Position numbers and translations under genes: made by a program. Shown here one piece after another: positions 1-8,666 of a stretch of DNA of 64,000 nt (its first letter is position 1; every line of letters starts with the position of its first letter). This DNA comes from Pedobacter xixiisoli (GTDB taxonomy: Bacteria > Bacteroidota > Bacteroidia > Sphingobacteriales > Sphingobacteriaceae). The notes under the pieces were generated by a model. It had not been told where the DNA came from and did not search any database. It saw only the letters and a list, made by a program, of their open reading frames with translations. The DNA lies in NCBI RefSeq assembly GCF_900215335.1, contig NZ_OCMT01000001.1, positions 248,001 through 312,000 of the forward strand. The letters are read 5' to 3'.

Positions 1-174
1 ATTATCTTGAAATAAAGGTGCATAAGCTCCAGATATATAGGATTGGAAATCCTCGATATTGTGAAAGAATTTGTCGGACGTAGGTTGGCCCGTTAAATCT
101 TCCTTAACTTTAACACAGCCCGCAAATGCGATACAAATGAAAAGCGGTAGTATTGTTCTAGTTATATTTTTCAT
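1..174 (-). CDS. SusD/RagB-family outer-membrane lipoprotein, N-terminal part only
   Basis: The gene runs off the left edge, so only the first 58 residues are visible. It starts MKNITRTILPLF with a lipoprotein signal peptide whose lipobox ends AFAGC, followed by a KVKEDLTGQPTSDKFF stretch typical of SusD-family N termini. SusD proteins are cell-surface glycan-binding lipoproteins that sit as a lid on the SusC porin. The ATG lies one base after the SusC stop codon, so the two genes are translationally coupled and co-transcribed. The family call rests on the N terminus plus position after susC; the glycan-binding part is outside the window. Confidence 0.85.
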   Translation of the reverse strand, partial: MKNITRTILPLFICIAFAGCVKVKEDLTGQPTSDKFFHNIEDFQSYISGAYAPLFQDN

Positions 175-175
175 C

Positions 176-3100
176 TTATTTAAATTTAATGTTAAGGCCA
201 AAGGTGAAAGACTTTTGTGAAGGATAAACATTTAGGTCAACGCCTCCATTGGTATCCACTCCTGTAGATGATTCAGGATCGTAGCCGCTATAATTGGTGA
301 AGGTGATTAGGTTGGTGGTGCTGAAGAATATTTTAGCAGAAGACAATACTTTGCTTTTTGCTAGTATGCTCGATGGCAGTGTATAGCCTAGGGTTATATT
401 TTTCAATCTTAAATACGAACCATCTTCTACCCAATAAGAAGAGTTTGAAAAAGATCTTCCGGTAACAGATGGAATATCAGTGTCCTCATCTCCCTCTCTC
501 CACTGGGTAAGTAATTGTGTGCCAGTAGCTCCTGTGCCTTTTTGTGTTAAGTTATAGATCTGGTTGCCAAAAACTCCTTGAAAGAAAATGTTAAGGTCAA
601 TGTTTTTGTATCTAAAGGTATTGGTCCATCCGTAGTTAAACTTAGGTTGGGCACTTCCGATGATTTTGATGTCTTCCTTGTCAATAATACCGTCGTTATT
701 TACATCTACATACTTGGCGTCTCCTGGTTTAGCACCATATAAGGCTGCGGTAGAAGCTTCGTTTGATTTCCATAATCCAGCAAATTCGTAACCTAAAAAG
801 CTACTGATGGGTTGCCCAGCGATTAAGGCGAAAGATCCTGTTACGCCAGGAAAGTCATTGAACGAATTGTATACGGTGTCTGTACCTGCCAATGCAAGAA
901 TTTTGTTTTTATTTAAGTTAAATGTTACAGTAGACTCCCATTTGAAGTTTTTCTTACTGATAGGGGTGCCGCCAACTGAAAAGTCAAAACCTCTATTGGA
1001 AACCGATCCGATATTGCTAAGAATTGAGCTTACACCCAGCCCTGTTGGAACGGCTTTGAATAAAAGCAGGTCTGTGGTCTTTTTATCATAATATTCTGCC
1101 GTAAATTGAAGGCGGTTATTTAGGAAGCTTCCGTCTATTGCCAAGTTTTTCTCTGTAGTGCGCTCCCATTTTAAGTTCGGATTTGCCAATTGTCTTATGG
1201 TAAGCGTTGGATTTCCATTGGCATCTAATCCTGGGAAAAACGTTTGTTGCGAAGCATAGGCAGGAACTGCCGCATTTCCTACAGCACCATAACTCGCACG
1301 TATTTTCAGGTCTTGTATCGTATTTTTAAATTTTTTCATGAAATTTTCATTCATGATATTCCAAGCTATTGCAACTGCACCGAAATTTTCGAATTTATGA
1401 CCATCAGCTAATTGGCTTGCTCCATCATAGCGATCGGAGATAGTAATCAAATAACGATCTTTATAGCTGTAGTTTATTCTGCCCATCAAAGAGCGGGTAG
1501 CTGTGTTAACTATTTCATTTCGTGGCTGGGGGTAAGGGGTTGTAGTCGCATAACTTAGTCCATTGTAGCCTAAGTTAATTGGTATGCCTTGAGCTGATTG
1601 GTCTGAGCCTCTATATTGATCTTGTAAGGTTTCGTATACCGCGGTTATATTAATGCTATGGTCAGATATTTTCTTGTCATAAGTAAGGATGTTGGAATTC
1701 TGTAAGCTCGAATACTGCGACATCGACGTAGATCCGGAGATTGCACTTGCAGGACCAGCGTTCACTACTTGGTTGTTGAAATAACCGCTAAAACGATCAA
1801 TCACTTTATAAGCTACTATGCTTTTGAATTTTAAGCTTGGAATGATCTGGTATTCTGCAGATGGAGCAAATGTGAACGATTTATTGTAGCGATCATCTAC
1901 AATTTCTTTAGCCATACCCACTGGGTTGTAAACTCCGTTCGGTCCTACACCACCGCCAGGTTGTGAATATTTTCCATTGCTTTCATAAACTGGTTTGGTT
2001 GGCGACCAAGATAGAGCAGATCTTACGGCACCTTGTGGATCACCAGAGTGATTGATGTCGTAAGAAGCGAATGTGTTTAAACCAAAGGTTAATTTTGAGG
2101 TAGCTTTGATATTTAGATTAGAACGTAAGGTGTATTGTTTGTATGCTGAGTTGATGATGACTCCGGTTCTGTCTAATACATTGCCTGAAACATAATAGGA
2201 TATCTTGTCACTAAATCCGCTGATGCTTAGGTTGTGGCTTTGCGTAACTCCAGTCTGAAATATTTCATTCTGCCAGTCCGTTCCTTTGCCAAGAGCATCT
2301 ACTTCGCTTTGTGTAAAGATAGGATTGTAGCCATTTGCGGTCTGAGATTCGTTAAGCAAGGTTGCGTAGGTTTTTGCATCTAGTAAGCCAAGCTTTTTTC
2401 TTACACGATCTGATGACACAAAAGAGTCGTAAGCTACGGTAAAAGGAGAGTCCTTGCCATTTTTAGTCGTAATTAAAATTACACCATTAGTTCCTCTAGC
2501 TCCGTAAATTGATAGTGCGGCCGCATCTTTAAGTACGTCTATAGATTTGATATCATTAGGGTTGATGGTTGCAATACTTGCATTTTGAATACCGTCTACG
2601 ATGATAAGTGGGTCGTTTCCGTAGGTTAATGAGTTGGCGCCTCTGATACGGATAGAAACTCCTCCCTCTGGCCCGCCACTATTATTTTGAACTACAACCC
2701 CCGCTACTCTTCCTTGTAGCGCTTGGTCTGTTCTCACATTAGGTTGGTCTTCCAGGTCTTTGCCTTTTAATGAAGCTACGGAACCAGTAAGATCTGCTCG
2801 TTTTACAGTTCCATACCCAACTAAAACCACTTCATCTAATGAATTTTCACTTTTTTCTAACTTGATGTCAAGTGTGGTGGTGCCATTGAAGGTTACTTCT
2901 ATAGTCTTGTAGCCCATGTAACTAAATGTCAGTACGCTGTTTTCTGGTACATTTAGTGAGAATTCACCATGTGCATTTGTTACCGTGCCATTGTTGGTGC
3001 CCTTAACTCTAACAGAAACACCTGCTAGTGTTTCGCCAGTTGACTGGTCGCTCACTTTTCCTTTTGCCAAGGCATTTGTGGGCTTCATAATGTTTTTGAG

Positions 3101-3235
3101 GCTGGTGATTTCGAAACTGGCCGCTTTAGCGTTAAATATTGAGGAGGCCATTAAAATTAAAAATGTTAGGAATGGTGTCCTAAGCATAACTACCCGAGAT
3201 GGATAGTGGTAGGGTAGATGTAAAAATCCATTCAT
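176..3235 (-). CDS. SusC/RagA-family TonB-dependent outer-membrane transporter
   Basis: A 1019-residue TonB-dependent receptor that would import oligosaccharides across the outer membrane with its SusD partner. In order it has an N-terminal export signal, a carboxypeptidase-regulatory-like beta-sandwich at about residues 57-130 (KGKVSDQSTGETLAGVSVRV), a plug domain starting near LDEVVLVGYGTVKRADLTGS, the SusC signature around LKDAAALSIYGARGTNGVIL, and a long beta-barrel ending in TFGLNIKFK. An inner Met at codon 17 (3187) directly precedes the hydrophobic signal stretch and is an alternative start. The ATG at 3235 follows an A-rich ribosome-site-like leader, so I kept it. It is the first gene of a unit driven by the LacI-type promoter module at 3283-3325. 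Confidence 0.95.
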   Translation of the reverse strand: MNGFLHLPYHYPSRVVMLRTPFLTFLILMASSIFNAKAASFEITSLKNIMKPTNALAKGKVSDQSTGETLAGVSVRVKGTNNGTVTNAHGEFSLNVPENSVLTFSYMGYKTIEVTFNGTTTLDIKLEKSENSLDEVVLVGYGTVKRADLTGSVASLKGKDLEDQPNVRTDQALQGRVAGVVVQNNSGGPEGGVSIRIRGANSLTYGNDPLIIVDGIQNASIATINPNDIKSIDVLKDAAALSIYGARGTNGVILITTKNGKDSPFTVAYDSFVSSDRVRKKLGLLDAKTYATLLNESQTANGYNPIFTQSEVDALGKGTDWQNEIFQTGVTQSHNLSISGFSDKISYYVSGNVLDRTGVIINSAYKQYTLRSNLNIKATSKLTFGLNTFASYDINHSGDPQGAVRSALSWSPTKPVYESNGKYSQPGGGVGPNGVYNPVGMAKEIVDDRYNKSFTFAPSAEYQIIPSLKFKSIVAYKVIDRFSGYFNNQVVNAGPASAISGSTSMSQYSSLQNSNILTYDKKISDHSINITAVYETLQDQYRGSDQSAQGIPINLGYNGLSYATTTPYPQPRNEIVNTATRSLMGRINYSYKDRYLITISDRYDGASQLADGHKFENFGAVAIAWNIMNENFMKKFKNTIQDLKIRASYGAVGNAAVPAYASQQTFFPGLDANGNPTLTIRQLANPNLKWERTTEKNLAIDGSFLNNRLQFTAEYYDKKTTDLLLFKAVPTGLGVSSILSNIGSVSNRGFDFSVGGTPISKKNFKWESTVTFNLNKNKILALAGTDTVYNSFNDFPGVTGSFALIAGQPISSFLGYEFAGLWKSNEASTAALYGAKPGDAKYVDVNNDGIIDKEDIKIIGSAQPKFNYGWTNTFRYKNIDLNIFFQGVFGNQIYNLTQKGTGATGTQLLTQWREGDEDTDIPSVTGRSFSNSSYWVEDGSYLRLKNITLGYTLPSSILAKSKVLSSAKIFFSTTNLITFTNYSGYDPESSTGVDTNGGVDLNVYPSQKSFTFGLNIKFK

Positions 3236-3282
3236 TTTTTTAGGTGTTTAAATTTGGTATAATTTTAAAGTTTACGAATTTA

Positions 3283-3325
3283 TGTGTTCGTACACACAAA
3301 TATATTGATATAATGATTAAATCAA
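3283..3325 (-). promoter_or_regulatory. LacI-type operator overlapping the susC promoter
   Basis: Reading the minus strand there is a TTG (3323-3325), an 18-base spacer and a TATATTTG box (3297-3304), matching the Bacteroidota TTG-N17-23-TAnnTTTG promoter. The box abuts a dyad GTGTTCGTACAC (3284-3295) with a central CG, the layout expected of a LacI-family operator. The same module occurs at 7443-7485 upstream of the kinase operon. An operator over the transcription start would block initiation until inducer binds the repressor. Motif match is direct; binding by the neighbouring regulator is inference. Confidence 0.75.
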
Positions 3326-3404
3326 GTGTTGGTGTTACTTTATTATGTTTGTATTTTTTTATCTAATTAATTGATAATTAGATTATTGTATTTTATTTTT
3401 AAAT

Positions 3405-3424
3405 ATAGAACCCCAGGGTTCTAT
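3405..3424. repeat. Perfect 9-bp palindrome in the susC upstream gap
   Basis: ATAGAACCC and GGGTTCTAT are exact inverted repeats separated by two bases. It lies between the susC promoter and the terminator at 3573. No gene starts nearby and there is no T-run, so it is not an obvious terminator. The rest of the 3326-3572 stretch is AT-rich and holds nothing else I can assign. Confidence 0.4.
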
Positions 3425-3572
3425 GTGGTTTTGGTTCGTTTTGGGTGGTGATTTGTGTTGCGTGTTCGATTACTTTTGTTTGATAGTTAAATTGAACTAA
3501 AGGGTGAGGGCTATGGGAAGAAACTCAATTAAATAGCAAACTTGAAATAAGTTTCTTGCTTAATATTCTGTT

Positions 3573-3614
3573 AACACAAAAGGGCTAAAGTTTTAACTTT
3601 AGCCCTTTTGTGTT
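3573..3614 (-). terminator. Rho-independent terminator after the GH123-like gene
   Basis: A stem of about 18-20 bp (AACACAAAAGGGCTAAAG against its complement) with a tiny loop. The outer arm is T-rich when read on the minus strand, and the plus strand also continues into a T-run. It lies 77 bp beyond the stop of the glycosidase gene and separates it from the susC unit, which therefore needs its own promoter. Confidence 0.8.
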
Positions 3615-3690
3615 ATTTGTTTTTTATCTTAAAATATTAGGCGTACTCTTTTTGGTGTAAAAAGTTCTTTTGAGTACAACTGGTGTAAGC

Positions 3691-5439
3691 TTAAAATGAA
3701 TTTAACTGCTTCTTCGCATCAGACAGCATTTTTGATGCCTCAATAGTCTTAAGATTTTGAATTAAAAATGGTTGAGTTATTGTTTTTAGTCTTTCCGTAC
3801 TTAAGCCTTTTTTTGATAATTCATTGCTCAAAATTTTAATTTTCTCATAATCCTGAATTCCGCTTATTAATTTTTCGAACCTTATGGATGTTCTGGCTCC
3901 TGGGTATATAAAAAAAGCATCTCCTGCAGACCAGTTTCCAAATCTGCTATCTTGCAATGGGTTAGCATTCCAGCAATTATAGGCCCATCTCAAATATCCA
4001 TCATAATTATTGTTGAGGGCAAACCAAGGTAACCATGCACTTTCTGCTGGTGGTGAAAAGGTGAAAATATTTGGAGAACCCTCGGTGCAGCTGGTGTAAA
4101 CTGTCGTGTTAAATCCTTCCGCTTTTCTTCTTTTAAATACTTCTGGTTCGATCACCTGATTAGATGCAACGCAATAATCGAAAATATCTTTTTCAATTTC
4201 TGGATGATACCTGCCTGCTAGAGCTATTTTGAAATCTTTATCTACTGATTTAATCACTGCAATAGCTTTTTCCATGTCTTCCACTGGGCGTTCATCCATA
4301 GCAATACAGGTGATGTTGAACCAGCCTTTTGATTTAAGATGAGTTGCAAATGCCTTTAACATCGGAGTCCAGTGCGAGGTATATTCCGGACTTCCTGGTT
4401 TCGCAACTAACGCGGTATCTTTTCCTGTTGCTTCATCATAATAAGCAAATTTTAAATCCCAAGGAATCATGCTGTAACAATTGATTTGTTTCTTGATTCC
4501 AAGAGACATTGCGAAAGAAACCCATTGATCAAATATGCTGAAATCGTATTGCCAAGATCCATTGTTTTTTTTCGTCCATTTAATCATCGAACCATATTTG
4601 TCATAAGTCTGACTATTCCAAGGGTCGTGAATAAGCGTTGTAGTAATGGTTTTCTGACCAGCATTAGCAAGCATATTCATGTAAGGGGTCATAGCTCTAA
4701 AATGTTCCGCAGACCATTGTTTGGTGTTTGAAACACGTGAGATCGCATATGGGTTTTGCCAAAGATCTAAATGAAACTTCCATTGGTTTGGTGATGGAAG
4801 TACACGATTGATAACCTTAACTGTGTAATTTAGTTTGTACTTTGAGTTTTTATTGTTCTCTTTTAGATAAATAGATCCTGAATATAAACCTGGTTTTGTA
4901 TCTGTAGGGATTGTGACGGTGAGCCATATTGGTTGAACAGTATTTTTTGGAACCGTTAATTCGTTTGCGTTGTCAATTACGTCTTCAACGAGTGAAGAGT
5001 CTAGCTTTGGGGTTATCTCACAGCCTCCTCCCTTGGCATTCAGCCCATCGGTCATCACGTATCTAACAAAATTTGCTTTAATATTACTTGCGTCGATGGT
5101 GTTGCCATTTTTATTGGTAAGTTTCGACAAAGCAAAGCTCACTTTATTTAGATTTCTTTTGGTGCACACTAAAATTTTGGTATGTATTTTTTCGCCACGC
5201 CAACCAGTGCCTTCCCATTTTATTTTTAAAGTGCCGTTAGAAGGAGCAACATGTTTTTGATATCTGACGTCAGCCGAAGCAAATTTAAAAGCGGTTTGTT
5301 CAGTTATATTTTTCCAAGAAATCATATCAACTCCCTTTGGGTCGGGCAACTCTTGGTAGGCTACTTGGCTAAATAGATTGCCCGAGCAGACTATTAATGT
5401 CAGGAGACATTTGAATTTGAGGTGTAATTTGGTTAACAT
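3691..5439 (-). CDS. Exported GH123-like glycoside hydrolase (probable beta-N-acetylgalactosaminidase)
   Basis: A 582-residue protein with an N-terminal signal peptide ending about NLFSQ, an N-terminal beta-sandwich (about 30-215) and a C-terminal catalytic-type domain (about 220-580) resembling GH123/DUF4091. The adjacent Asp382-Glu383 pair in CIAMDERP matches the neighbouring Asp/Glu used by GH123 enzymes for substrate-assisted hydrolysis of beta-GalNAc linkages. The HLDLW and YDGYLRWAYNCW stretches also fit this fold. It follows the CBM9-like and kinase genes on the same strand and ends at a terminator. The pairing with an N-acetylhexosamine kinase supports an amino-sugar substrate. The exact linkage cannot be read from sequence, and a broader DUF4091 role is possible. 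Confidence 0.8.
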   Translation of the reverse strand: MLTKLHLKFKCLLTLIVCSGNLFSQVAYQELPDPKGVDMISWKNITEQTAFKFASADVRYQKHVAPSNGTLKIKWEGTGWRGEKIHTKILVCTKRNLNKVSFALSKLTNKNGNTIDASNIKANFVRYVMTDGLNAKGGGCEITPKLDSSLVEDVIDNANELTVPKNTVQPIWLTVTIPTDTKPGLYSGSIYLKENNKNSKYKLNYTVKVINRVLPSPNQWKFHLDLWQNPYAISRVSNTKQWSAEHFRAMTPYMNMLANAGQKTITTTLIHDPWNSQTYDKYGSMIKWTKKNNGSWQYDFSIFDQWVSFAMSLGIKKQINCYSMIPWDLKFAYYDEATGKDTALVAKPGSPEYTSHWTPMLKAFATHLKSKGWFNITCIAMDERPVEDMEKAIAVIKSVDKDFKIALAGRYHPEIEKDIFDYCVASNQVIEPEVFKRRKAEGFNTTVYTSCTEGSPNIFTFSPPAESAWLPWFALNNNYDGYLRWAYNCWNANPLQDSRFGNWSAGDAFFIYPGARTSIRFEKLISGIQDYEKIKILSNELSKKGLSTERLKTITQPFLIQNLKTIEASKMLSDAKKQLNSF

Positions 5440-5568
5440 AAATTGTTTTTTAGGTAAATGATTTAGTTGTTTTTTAATACTCGTTATGGCATAGTGTATG
5501 ATAGATAAGTAAATAAGGTGTATTGATTAGGTTTTATGATTACGCTATTTTGTACTACTTCTTGTAGT

Positions 5569-6213
5569 TTACTCGAATATCAATGTGCCGAAGCTCTCTG
5601 GTTGATGAAAATCAGGTTTGGGTGTGTCAATTGGATTCCAAGATAGATAGTGTCTCTTGTCAGTTTTGTCTCCACATTTATAAAAATTAGCTTTAGCCGT
5701 TTGGTTTTTTAGCGATTCAAAAAAGTCGAAGCAGAATACATTAAGTGGCACAACTATAGTTAATTGCCATGTAATTAACTTGCCTATCATGCGGTATTCT
5801 GGCTTTATTAATGTTTCTGTTTTTATATTTCTTATAATTTGTGGCGAAACTAATTGCCTGTTTTCTTTGGAATCGCCGTAGCCTATTAGGCAAGTTCCAA
5901 AGCAGTTGAATTCAAAATTGTAATATTTATCACTGTTTTTAAATGCAATAAAAAGCTCAACACAGCTATCTTCATATACTGGGTCGTTGGTGTTTTTATA
6001 TACCGCCCTGATATCATCTTCGGTGACATAAAACTTTAAAAATAGCGCATCATTATATCCAATGGAGAAATAGGCTTCGGGTTTGTGTTGAAAATCTTCC
6101 CATGAGATGATTTGAATAGGCGTTTTCTCACATTGGCTTAAGCTTTTGTTGATGTTTTCAAATGAGCTGTGCTTGTTAATGTTCGAAAGAAAGTTGACAT
6201 TAATTTTTTTCAT
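5569..6213 (-). CDS. Carbohydrate-binding family 9-like protein
   Basis: 214 residues without a signal peptide or membrane segment. The core VYEDSCVELFIAF followed by YYNFEFNCFGTCLIGYG is the pattern of CBM9-like domains (an acidic strand, then an aromatic N/Y-rich strand). Lack of a signal suggests a cytoplasmic location, unusual for a glycan-binding module, so it may act on imported sugar or have another role. It starts six bases after the kinase stop, so the two are one transcript. The GH123-like gene follows after about 130 bp. The fold is likely; the ligand is unknown. Confidence 0.7.
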   Translation of the reverse strand: MKKINVNFLSNINKHSSFENINKSLSQCEKTPIQIISWEDFQHKPEAYFSIGYNDALFLKFYVTEDDIRAVYKNTNDPVYEDSCVELFIAFKNSDKYYNFEFNCFGTCLIGYGDSKENRQLVSPQIIRNIKTETLIKPEYRMIGKLITWQLTIVVPLNVFCFDFFESLKNQTAKANFYKCGDKTDKRHYLSWNPIDTPKPDFHQPESFGTLIFE

Positions 6214-6219
6214 AGTGTA

Positions 6220-7350
6220 TTATGGTTTACTCCTTAACGTTTTAACAACTTCTTGGACAATGCTTTTCAGTGTGTCAAATTCTTTGTCCATCCTCGAAAA
6301 TAGTTTGAGCTGCGCTTTAGCTCTTTGTAGATTGTGCCCTTCAAATTCGGTTTTGTAATAATGGTCTCCCTCAATAAAGTCGGTTAAAAACCTAACGGCC
6401 TGCATATAAGGGAAAAGAATTGCGCCTTCTGCTAAAGATTTAATTTCTTCTTCTTCAAGGAAATTAATGGTTTCCGTTAAATATCCAGTTGTAAATGCAC
6501 TATACAACGAAAGATTGATGTTGATTTTGCTCAAATCCTTTTCGTCTTCACTTGCTGTATTGATGATGGTTCTTATCGCATCGCCAAAATCATAGGCTAC
6601 ATAACCTGGCATCACGGTATCCAGGTCTATAACGCATTGGGCTTGGTCGGCTTGATTAAGTAGTACATTATTGAATTTGGTATCATTATGTATAACCCGA
6701 AGAGGTAGCTTGCCTTCACTGCCCTTTCTAAGCACATATTCCATTTCGTTTGCCCGAGAGTTAATTAAGTTGATTTCAGGAAGGACTTTGTTTACTCTAT
6801 TAAATGAATCTGCTTTTATTGCAGACTGGAGGTTGATTAATCTGTTCTGTATATTGTGAAAATCGACAATTGTCTCCTTTACTTCGGAAGTTGGTAAATC
6901 AACAAGGAATGCTTGAAATTCACCAAAAGCTTTGCCGCCTTCAAAAGCTTGATTTTCTGTTGTGACAATGTCGTAGCTTTTGGTGTTGTCGAGATAGTTA
7001 AAAACACGCCAGTAACTGCCATTTGTGTCTTGGTAGTAGTATTTTTCGTCATTTGATTTTACTGCTACCATAGATCTTTCATCACTATCGTCATGGTATT
7101 TTTCAATAACCTTTTTACGGATATGTGTAGTTACTTTGGTAATGTTATCCATCAAAATATCTACATTTTTAAAAACGTGATGATTAATGCGTTGTAGAAG
7201 AAACTTAAGGTCCGAATCAGAATATTCAATTAGATAGGTATCATTGATATGGCCAGATCCGAAAGGTTTAACCTTAACGAAATTGCTGTCGAAATTAAAT
7301 TTTGATAGAATTTCGGTAATATTGGTGGCCTTGATAGTTTCTGTAGTCAT
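6220..7350 (-). CDS. NahK-like N-acetylhexosamine 1-kinase (APH-fold phosphotransferase)
   Basis: A 376-residue cytoplasmic kinase of the aminoglycoside-phosphotransferase fold. The catalytic loop is HNDTKFNNVL with Asp223, the metal-binding motif is IDLDTVMPG (Asp242/Asp244), and the nucleotide loop is GSGHINDTY near residues 31-39. This arrangement matches NahK/LnpB enzymes that phosphorylate GalNAc or GlcNAc at C1, a family often mislabelled 'mucin desulfatase'. Next to a GH123-like enzyme it would phosphorylate the released amino sugar. It is the first gene of a unit under the operator/promoter at 7443-7485. The sugar specificity is inferred from context. Confidence 0.78.
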   Translation of the reverse strand: MTTETIKATNITEILSKFNFDSNFVKVKPFGSGHINDTYLIEYSDSDLKFLLQRINHHVFKNVDILMDNITKVTTHIRKKVIEKYHDDSDERSMVAVKSNDEKYYYQDTNGSYWRVFNYLDNTKSYDIVTTENQAFEGGKAFGEFQAFLVDLPTSEVKETIVDFHNIQNRLINLQSAIKADSFNRVNKVLPEINLINSRANEMEYVLRKGSEGKLPLRVIHNDTKFNNVLLNQADQAQCVIDLDTVMPGYVAYDFGDAIRTIINTASEDEKDLSKININLSLYSAFTTGYLTETINFLEEEEIKSLAEGAILFPYMQAVRFLTDFIEGDHYYKTEFEGHNLQRAKAQLKLFSRMDKEFDTLKSIVQEVVKTLRSKP

Positions 7351-7376
7351 AGTTTTTCTAGTAGTTTAATTGGTAT

Positions 7377-7388
7377 GGTTCGAACACG
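7377..7388 (-). promoter_or_regulatory. Possible auxiliary LacI-type operator
   Basis: The sequence GGTTCGAACACG contains the core TTCGAA and one good half-site of the dyad seen at 7443 and 3284. It lies between the promoter and the kinase start codon, with its centre about 67 bp from the main operator. Secondary operators at such spacing allow repression loops. It is weaker than the other two sites. Confidence 0.45.
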
Positions 7389-7442
7389 TGAAATTTGTAT
7401 TTGTGTTCTCCCATTTGTTTTCTAGTTGGTTAGTTTGTTTGT

Positions 7443-7485
7443 GTGTTCGGACACGCAAATATATTAACTTTTCTAACTTTGTCAA
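7443..7485 (-). promoter_or_regulatory. LacI-type operator overlapping the kinase-operon promoter
   Basis: On the minus strand: TTG (7483-7485), 19-base spacer, TATATTTG (7456-7463), then the dyad GTGTTCGGACAC (7443-7454). It is the same arrangement as upstream of susC, including the AAATATATT flank. It sits in the divergent gap shared with the LacI-family regulator at 7579, the natural place for its control site. Confidence 0.78.
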
Positions 7486-7578
7486 GTATTATCGAAAGGA
7501 GTTTGTTATAGTTTGATGATTAAAAAGATTTAATATTGTTTAGTTTTGTTGGTACGACAAGACCTGTCGTATTTTTTT

Positions 7579-8643
7579 ATGGGGAAAAAGGTAATAAGAA
7601 TAAAAGATATTGCTGAGAAAGCACAGGTTTCTACAGGAACGGTTGATCGGGTAATACACAATAGGGGAAGGGTAGCTGAGGATGTTAAAGAAAGAGTTAA
7701 CAGTATTATCAAGCAATTAAACTACGAACCAAATTTGATGGCTCGTGTTTTAAGTTCCAGAAAGACTTTTAACATTGCAGCGCTGATACCCGATCATAAA
7801 ATAGATGCTTATTGGTCTGCTCCAAAATCAGGTATAAAAAAGGCGGAGAGCGAGTTTAGGGCGTACGGAACGAAAATAGAATATTATACCTTTAACCCCT
7901 ATAAAGTCGAATCGTTCGTAAAAAAAGCTGATGAACTTACTAAGGAAAAGCCTGATGCCATCATCTTATCTCCGATTTTTTATAAGGAAACTTTGCCATT
8001 TTTCGAAAAATGGAAAAGCCAGAATATTCCATTTGTACTGTTTAATACAGAAATTCATGAGTATGACCCACTGTCTTACATAGGGCAAGATTCTTATCAA
8101 AGCGGTTTAATTGCTGCTAAACTGATTCATTATGGAAATCCCGATCCTAGTACTTTTTTAGTTGCACACATTGATGAAGGAACGGCTAATGCTGCACATT
8201 TAGAAAAAAAGGAGCAGGGATTTAGAGATTATTTTGAACAAAACAGCCTTTCAGATTATCAGATTATTCGTGCTGAGTTAAATACAGCTCAACTTTCTTC
8301 ATTTTTGAATGCATTTGATACTATCCTACGTGAAAATCCTGAATTAAAAGGGATCTATGTGACAACTTCCAAAGCACACGAAATAGCTAATTTATTGCAG
8401 CAAAAACATATTCGTACGCTTAAAATAGTAGGTTACGATTTGGTTTCTAAAAACATAAAATTGCTCAATAATGGAATGATTAGTTTTTTGATTAATCAAC
8501 ATCCTAAAGGTCAAGGTTATTGGAGTGTTAGCCATTTAGTAGACCATTTGATATTTAAGAAAGAAGTACCTATGCTTAAATATTTACCTCTTGATATTGT
8601 TACCAAAGAAAATTTAAACTACTATCTTGATAGCGACGAATGA
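7579..8643 (+). CDS. LacI-family transcriptional regulator of the glycan locus
   Basis: 354 residues from the ATG at 7579. That start puts the helix-turn-helix (IRIKDIAEKAQVSTGTVDRV) at the very N terminus as in LacI proteins; an upstream in-frame Met at 7546 would add 11 atypical residues. The DNA-binding segment (about 1-60) ends with the hinge region LMARVLSSRK. A periplasmic-binding-protein-like sensor domain (about 65-330) follows. It is transcribed divergently from the kinase operon, whose promoter carries a LacI-type dyad. A TAGTTTTG box at 7541-7548 could be its own promoter, but the only upstream TTG is 25 bases away. It probably senses an amino sugar or its phosphate. Confidence 0.88.
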   Translation: MGKKVIRIKDIAEKAQVSTGTVDRVIHNRGRVAEDVKERVNSIIKQLNYEPNLMARVLSSRKTFNIAALIPDHKIDAYWSAPKSGIKKAESEFRAYGTKIEYYTFNPYKVESFVKKADELTKEKPDAIILSPIFYKETLPFFEKWKSQNIPFVLFNTEIHEYDPLSYIGQDSYQSGLIAAKLIHYGNPDPSTFLVAHIDEGTANAAHLEKKEQGFRDYFEQNSLSDYQIIRAELNTAQLSSFLNAFDTILRENPELKGIYVTTSKAHEIANLLQQKHIRTLKIVGYDLVSKNIKLLNNGMISFLINQHPKGQGYWSVSHLVDHLIFKKEVPMLKYLPLDIVTKENLNYYLDSDE

Positions 8644-8666
8644 TTTTATAATTCGTAATCTTATCG

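Noticed and set aside
3405..3424. Palindrome upstream of susC as a second regulator site
   Set aside because: It is far from the promoter and differs from the operator dyads; without a second copy I cannot support a role.
7541..7548. TAGTTTTG box as lacI promoter
   Set aside because: The only upstream TTG is 25 bases away, longer than the usual spacing, so I mention it only in the gene entry.
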